Of a DNA stretch of 9,868 nt, positions 7,278-9,868 are shown one piece after another. The stretch spans positions 1 to 9,868 of the forward strand of contig UQTW01000042.1 of NCBI GenBank assembly GCA_900544115.1. The letters are read 5' to 3'. The translations under genes and the position numbers were made by a program. The first letter of the stretch is position 1, and every line of letters starts with the position of its first letter. Source of the DNA: an uncultured Collinsella sp. Its GTDB lineage: Bacteria > Actinomycetota > Coriobacteriia > Coriobacteriales > Coriobacteriaceae. The notes beneath the pieces were generated by a model that did not search any database, had not been told where the DNA came from, and saw only the letters and a program-made list of their open reading frames with translations.

Positions 7278-7304
7278 ATTCTACAGCACCACTGTGTCAC
7301 GGTG
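7278..7304 (-). promoter_or_regulatory. Tentative metF promoter with operator-like dyad
   Basis: On the minus strand TAGAAT (7278-7283) is a good -10 box and would start transcription near 7270, about 36 bases before the metF ATG. At the expected -35 distance there is only a poor match (TCCACC). An imperfect dyad, CACTGTGTCACGGTG (7290-7304; CAC-n-GTG-n-CAC-n-GTG), falls between the two boxes, where a repressor or activator could bind. The regulator is not identifiable. Confidence 0.35.
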
Positions 7305-7367
7305 GAGTTTCACTCGCTATTCGGGGATACCAATCAAAGATGCCTTGCTATCGACATTCCCTATAGC

Positions 7368-7455
7368 AGAGCGGTCAATCTGGGATGGGGCTCTATTAAC
7401 TGGTATCTGATGCGAAATACCAGTTAATAGAGCCCCATCCCAAATTGACTACTCT
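7368..7455. repeat. Long near-perfect palindrome (39-base arms, 10-base loop)
   Basis: Arms 7368-7406 and 7417-7455 are complementary at 36 of 39 positions; the non-pairs are 7380/7443, 7372/7451 and the G-T at 7373/7450. The inner 26 pairs (7381-7406 with 7417-7442) are perfect, around the loop CTGATGCGAA. Neither strand has a T-run after the stem, and both flanking genes are transcribed away from it, so an ordinary terminator is unlikely. A miniature inverted-repeat element, a REP-like sequence, a structured RNA or a divergent-promoter insulator are the options. Confidence 0.9.
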
Positions 7456-7543
7456 TAAACCATGGGGAGAGGTCTGCAATTTATACAGTTGATTGGCTGT
7501 TGAGGGCGGCAACGCCGCTGTGATGCGGTAACCTCATTGATTG

Positions 7544-7581
7544 GTTTCGCGACAGCAACATAACGGTAATGTCGCGGAAAC
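7544..7581 (+). promoter_or_regulatory. Four-box array resembling GlnR binding sites upstream of glnN
   Basis: Four pentamers are spaced by exactly six bases: GTTTC (7544), GCAAC (7555), GTAAT (7566) and GAAAC (7577). This follows the actinobacterial GlnR pattern GTnAC-n6-GaAAC-n6-GTnAC-n6-GAAAC, with one mismatch in each of the first three boxes and none in the last. It lies 80-117 bases before the ATG of a glutamine synthetase, the classic GlnR target. The same bases also form an inverted repeat (GTTTCGCGAC with GTCGCGGAAAC), which could be an independent explanation. Confidence 0.4.
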
Positions 7582-7620
7582 ACGGCGAGTCCAAGCCATG
7601 ACTCGTTCGTTAGTAATCAA

Positions 7621-7654
7621 CACCGCATCTCACGCGGTGCCGATACGAAGGGAG
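7621..7654 (+). promoter_or_regulatory. glnN leader hairpin and ribosome binding site
   Basis: CACCGC (7621-7626) pairs perfectly with GCGGTG (7634-7639). Eight bases later comes AAGGGAG (7648-7654), six bases before the ATG at 7661, which fixes the glnN start. TAGTAA at 7611-7616 is a possible -10 box, which would place the start site at the hairpin base; that promoter call is weak. Confidence 0.5.
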
Positions 7655-7660
7655 TTCCGT

Positions 7661-9748
7661 ATGGCCGATCTTACTGACCGCTTCGGGACCATGGTGTTCT
7701 CTGAGGAAGTCATGAAGGACTACCTCCCCAAGGACATTTGGAAGCGCCTTGCTGCAACCCTCGAGGACGGTGAGCCGCTCGACCTGGATGTGGCCAACGC
7801 CGTTGCCCACGCCATGAAGGTCTGGGCCATCTCCAAGGGCGCGACGCACTACGCGCACTGGTTCCAGCCGCTTTCGGGTATTACTTCCGAGAAGCACGAC
7901 AGCTTCCTCGAGCCCAACCACGACGGCACCGCCATTACCAAGTTTACGGGCAAGAACCTCATCCAGGGCGAGCCGGACGCCTCCAGCTTCCCCAACGGCG
8001 GTCTGCGTGCCACCTTCGAGGCCCGTGGCTACACCGCTTGGGATCCCACCAGCCCCGCCTTTATCAAGGACGACGTCCTGTGCATCCCCACGGCTTTCTG
8101 CTCCTACACGGGCGAGGCCCTGGACAAGAAGACCCCGCTGCTGCGCTCCATGACTGCGCTCTCGCGTGAGTCTAAGCGTGTTCTGGCGCTGTTCGGCAAG
8201 ACCCCCAAGAAGGTCGTTCCTTCCGTTGGCGACGAGCAGGAGTACTTCTTGATCAAGAAGGACGCCTACCGCAAGCGCAAGGACCTGGTCATCACCGGCC
8301 GCACGCTCTTTGGCGCCGCTCCCTGCAAGGGCCAGGAGCTCGAGGAGCACTACTTTGGCGCAATCCGCCCCACCGTCTCGTCCTATATGAAGGACCTGGA
8401 CAACGAGCTGTGGGCGCTCGGCATTCCCGCCAAGACCAAGCACAACGAGGTTGCCCCCTGCCAGCATGAGCTCGCCCCCGTCTATGGCGAGGTCAACGAG
8501 GCCATCGACCAGAACCTGGTTATGATGGAGAAGATGAAGCTCATCGCCTCCCGTCACGACTTGGTCTGTTTGCTGCACGAGAAGCCCTTCGAGGGCATCA
8601 ACGGTTCGGGCAAGCACAACAACTGGTCGCTTGGCACCGAGTCCGAGAACCTGCTCGATCCGGGCGACACCCCGCTCGACAACCTGCAGTTCATCGTCTT
8701 CCTCACCGCGGTGATCGAGGCCGTCGATAACTATCAGGAGCTCCTGCGCGCCTCCGTCGCCTCGGCCGGCAACGACCATCGTCTGGGCGCCAACGAGGCT
8801 CCTCCGGCGATTATGTCCATCTTCCTGGGCGACCAGCTTACCGAGGTCGTCGAGAAGATCATCGATGGCAAAGCTTCCGTCCATGCCACGCGCGGCGTGC
8901 TCGACCTGGGCGCCGATACCCTGCCCAAGCTGATGCAAGACAACACCGACCGCAACCGCACCTCCCCGTTCGCCTTCACTGGCAACAAGTTCGAGTTCCG
9001 TGCCTGCGGCTCTGAGCAGAACGTCTCCGACTCCAACCTGGTGCTCGATGCCGCCGTGGCCAAGTCGCTCAAGTCCTTCGCCGACGCACTCGAGGGTACG
9101 CCCGAGGATAAGTTCCAGGACGCCGCGCTCGAGTACTGCAAGAAGGTCCTGACCGACCACCAGCGCATCCTCTTCTCCGGTGACGGCTACTCCGATGAGT
9201 GGCCCGTCGAGGCCGAGAAGCGCGGCCTTGCCAACAACAAGACCACGGCCGACGCTCTTCCCGCCTTTGTTTCCGATAAGGCTATCGCGCTCTTTGAGGA
9301 GACGGGCGTCCTGACCCGCGCCGAGGCTCAGTGCCGCTATGACTGCAAGCTCGAGAAGTACAACAAGCTCATGAACATCGAGGCTACCACGATGGTTCGC
9401 GAGGCGCGTCGTACCTATCGCCCGGTCATTACCGCCTACGCCACCAAGGTCGCTAAGGGCCTTGAGACTATTCGTGCCGCCGGTGCTGAGGCCGCCATGC
9501 AGTGCGAGCAGAACACGCTCAACAAGCTCTGCAACGGCATCACCGCCATCAACGACTCCATCAAGGCGCTCGACGCCGTGCATCAGAAGGCCGAGGCCCT
9601 CGATGGCCAGGAGCAGGCCAATGTGTATGCGCACGAGGTCGTTCCCGCTATGGATACGCTGCGCGCCGCCGTGGATGCCATGGAGGAGATCGTGGCAGCC
9701 GACTACTGGCCGGTCCCGACCTACGACGACATCCTGTTCTACGTGTAG
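7661..9748 (+). CDS. glnN: Type III glutamine synthetase
   Basis: 695 residues, close to the roughly 700-730 of GSIII and far longer than GSI (about 450-470). It makes glutamine from glutamate, ammonia and ATP in the cytoplasm, as a dodecamer in studied members. Signature blocks: the GSIII-specific N-terminal region (HYAHWFQPLSG, 63-73); FCSYTGEALDKKTPLL (146-161); GDEQEYFLI (190-198) with metal-binding glutamates; NEVAPCQHELAPVYGEVN (262-279); NGSGKHNNWS (314-323) with H319 at the ATP/glutamate site; and FTGNKFEFRACGS (439-451) with E445 and R447. The C-terminal GSIII extension is helical and charged, and the protein ends in WPVPTYDDILFYV. The ATG at 7661 is chosen for its AAGGGAG site. It is transcribed alone, divergently from metF, with its own terminator. 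No truncation or missing key residue is seen. Confidence 0.97.
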   Translation: MADLTDRFGTMVFSEEVMKDYLPKDIWKRLAATLEDGEPLDLDVANAVAHAMKVWAISKGATHYAHWFQPLSGITSEKHDSFLEPNHDGTAITKFTGKNLIQGEPDASSFPNGGLRATFEARGYTAWDPTSPAFIKDDVLCIPTAFCSYTGEALDKKTPLLRSMTALSRESKRVLALFGKTPKKVVPSVGDEQEYFLIKKDAYRKRKDLVITGRTLFGAAPCKGQELEEHYFGAIRPTVSSYMKDLDNELWALGIPAKTKHNEVAPCQHELAPVYGEVNEAIDQNLVMMEKMKLIASRHDLVCLLHEKPFEGINGSGKHNNWSLGTESENLLDPGDTPLDNLQFIVFLTAVIEAVDNYQELLRASVASAGNDHRLGANEAPPAIMSIFLGDQLTEVVEKIIDGKASVHATRGVLDLGADTLPKLMQDNTDRNRTSPFAFTGNKFEFRACGSEQNVSDSNLVLDAAVAKSLKSFADALEGTPEDKFQDAALEYCKKVLTDHQRILFSGDGYSDEWPVEAEKRGLANNKTTADALPAFVSDKAIALFEETGVLTRAEAQCRYDCKLEKYNKLMNIEATTMVREARRTYRPVITAYATKVAKGLETIRAAGAEAAMQCEQNTLNKLCNGITAINDSIKALDAVHQKAEALDGQEQANVYAHEVVPAMDTLRAAVDAMEEIVAADYWPVPTYDDILFYV

Positions 9749-9778
9749 AGCGTAACCGACATATCGTCATGGTTTTGA

Positions 9779-9812
9779 GCCGGGGTCCGCATCGCGCGGG
9801 CCCCGGCTTTTT
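9779..9812 (+). terminator. Intrinsic terminator of glnN
   Basis: GCCGGGGTCCGC (9779-9790) pairs with GCGGGCCCCGGC (9796-9807), 12 bp with one G-U, around a 5-base loop, and is followed directly by T5 (9808-9812). It starts 31 bases after the glnN stop. Confidence 0.93.
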
Positions 9813-9829
9813 GTTCAAGACTTTAGTCT

Positions 9830-9850
9830 GCTGGCCGCGCAGCGGCCAGC
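9830..9850. terminator. Second hairpin after glnN, possible backup terminator
   Basis: GCTGGCCGC (9830-9838) pairs perfectly with GCGGCCAGC (9842-9850) around GCA. It is followed by TTTAAA on the plus strand, and the minus strand has no T-run. It could be a weak backup for glnN or belong to a gene arriving from beyond the window. Confidence 0.4.
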
Positions 9851-9868
9851 TTTAAACCACCCGCTACG

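Larger units (their letters stand above)
7235..7660. other. Divergent intergenic region between metF and glnN
   Basis: No gene in these 426 bases is convincing. Starting from metF it holds the metF ribosome site, -10 box and dyad (to about 7305), a small hairpin (7346-7351 with 7363-7368), and the long palindrome (7368-7455). These are followed by an 8-base direct repeat TTGATTGG (7489-7496 and 7537-7544), a GC-rich hairpin GCGGC-AAC-GCCGC (7506-7518) enclosed by TGAGG/CCTCA (7501-7505, 7532-7536), the GlnR-like array (7544-7581), and the glnN leader. The glnN frame stays open back to 7541, but the residues before the ATG at 7661 look like non-coding translation. GC is lower here than in the flanking genes. 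Confidence 0.7.

Noticed and set aside
7235..7300. 22-residue N-terminal extension of MetF from a GTG at 7300
   Set aside because: It has no Shine-Dalgarno sequence and covers the metF promoter. AAAGGAG lies directly before ATG 7234.
7368..7455. Intrinsic terminator interpretation of the long palindrome
   Set aside because: No T-run follows on either strand, and no gene is transcribed towards it from either side.
7541..7660. 40-residue upstream extension of glutamine synthetase
   Set aside because: It lacks a ribosome site and any family similarity, and contains the regulatory array. AAGGGAG fixes the start at 7661.
7610..9634. 674-codon open frame on the minus strand, opposite glnN
   Set aside because: It is an antisense shadow rich in Leu, Val and Gly, with no domain. 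The plus strand has all GSIII motifs.

Overview
The window reads as a chromosomal segment of a high-GC Gram-positive gut-type actinobacterium, most likely a Coriobacteriia member such as Collinsella. This is an inference. It rests on the GC-rich codon use, a B12-dependent methionine synthase whose reactivation domain is a separate gene, a type III glutamine synthetase, and strong AAGGAG-type ribosome binding sites. No rRNA, tRNA or taxon marker is present to confirm it.

Layout. Positions 3-698 (+) hold the C-terminal part of a membrane flippase of the polysaccharide-export type. A bidirectional terminator (704-750) separates it from a long minus-strand run. Read in its direction of transcription, from right to left, this run is metF (7234-6362), a MetH activation-domain protein (6362-5571), a DNA cytosine-5 methyltransferase (5461-4301), a DUF4928-type protein that is probably the partner restriction endonuclease (4338-3325), and metH (3335-768). 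A 426-base divergent intergenic region (7235-7660) follows, containing a very long near-perfect palindrome and a four-box array resembling GlnR sites. Then comes glnN on the plus strand (7661-9748) with a clear intrinsic terminator.

How the genes work together. MetF makes 5-methyl-THF, MetH uses it to methylate homocysteine, and the activation-domain protein is expected to re-methylate oxidised cobalamin on MetH using AdoMet. This is a three-gene methionine module. A compact two-gene restriction-modification cassette of visibly lower GC lies between the activation gene and metH: sampled 60-base lines give 45-48% GC, against 65-68% in the flanking genes. Its last gene overlaps the metH start codon. 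Methionine synthase expression is therefore now physically tied to a selfish defence cassette, whose methyltransferase consumes the AdoMet this pathway helps supply. glnN is a separate nitrogen-assimilation unit.

Most worth a second look are the cassette sitting between the two parts of methionine synthase, the possibly remodelled metH N-terminus, the 39-base-arm palindrome, and the GlnR-like array. I see no CRISPR array, transposase gene, RNA gene or clearly new multi-gene system.
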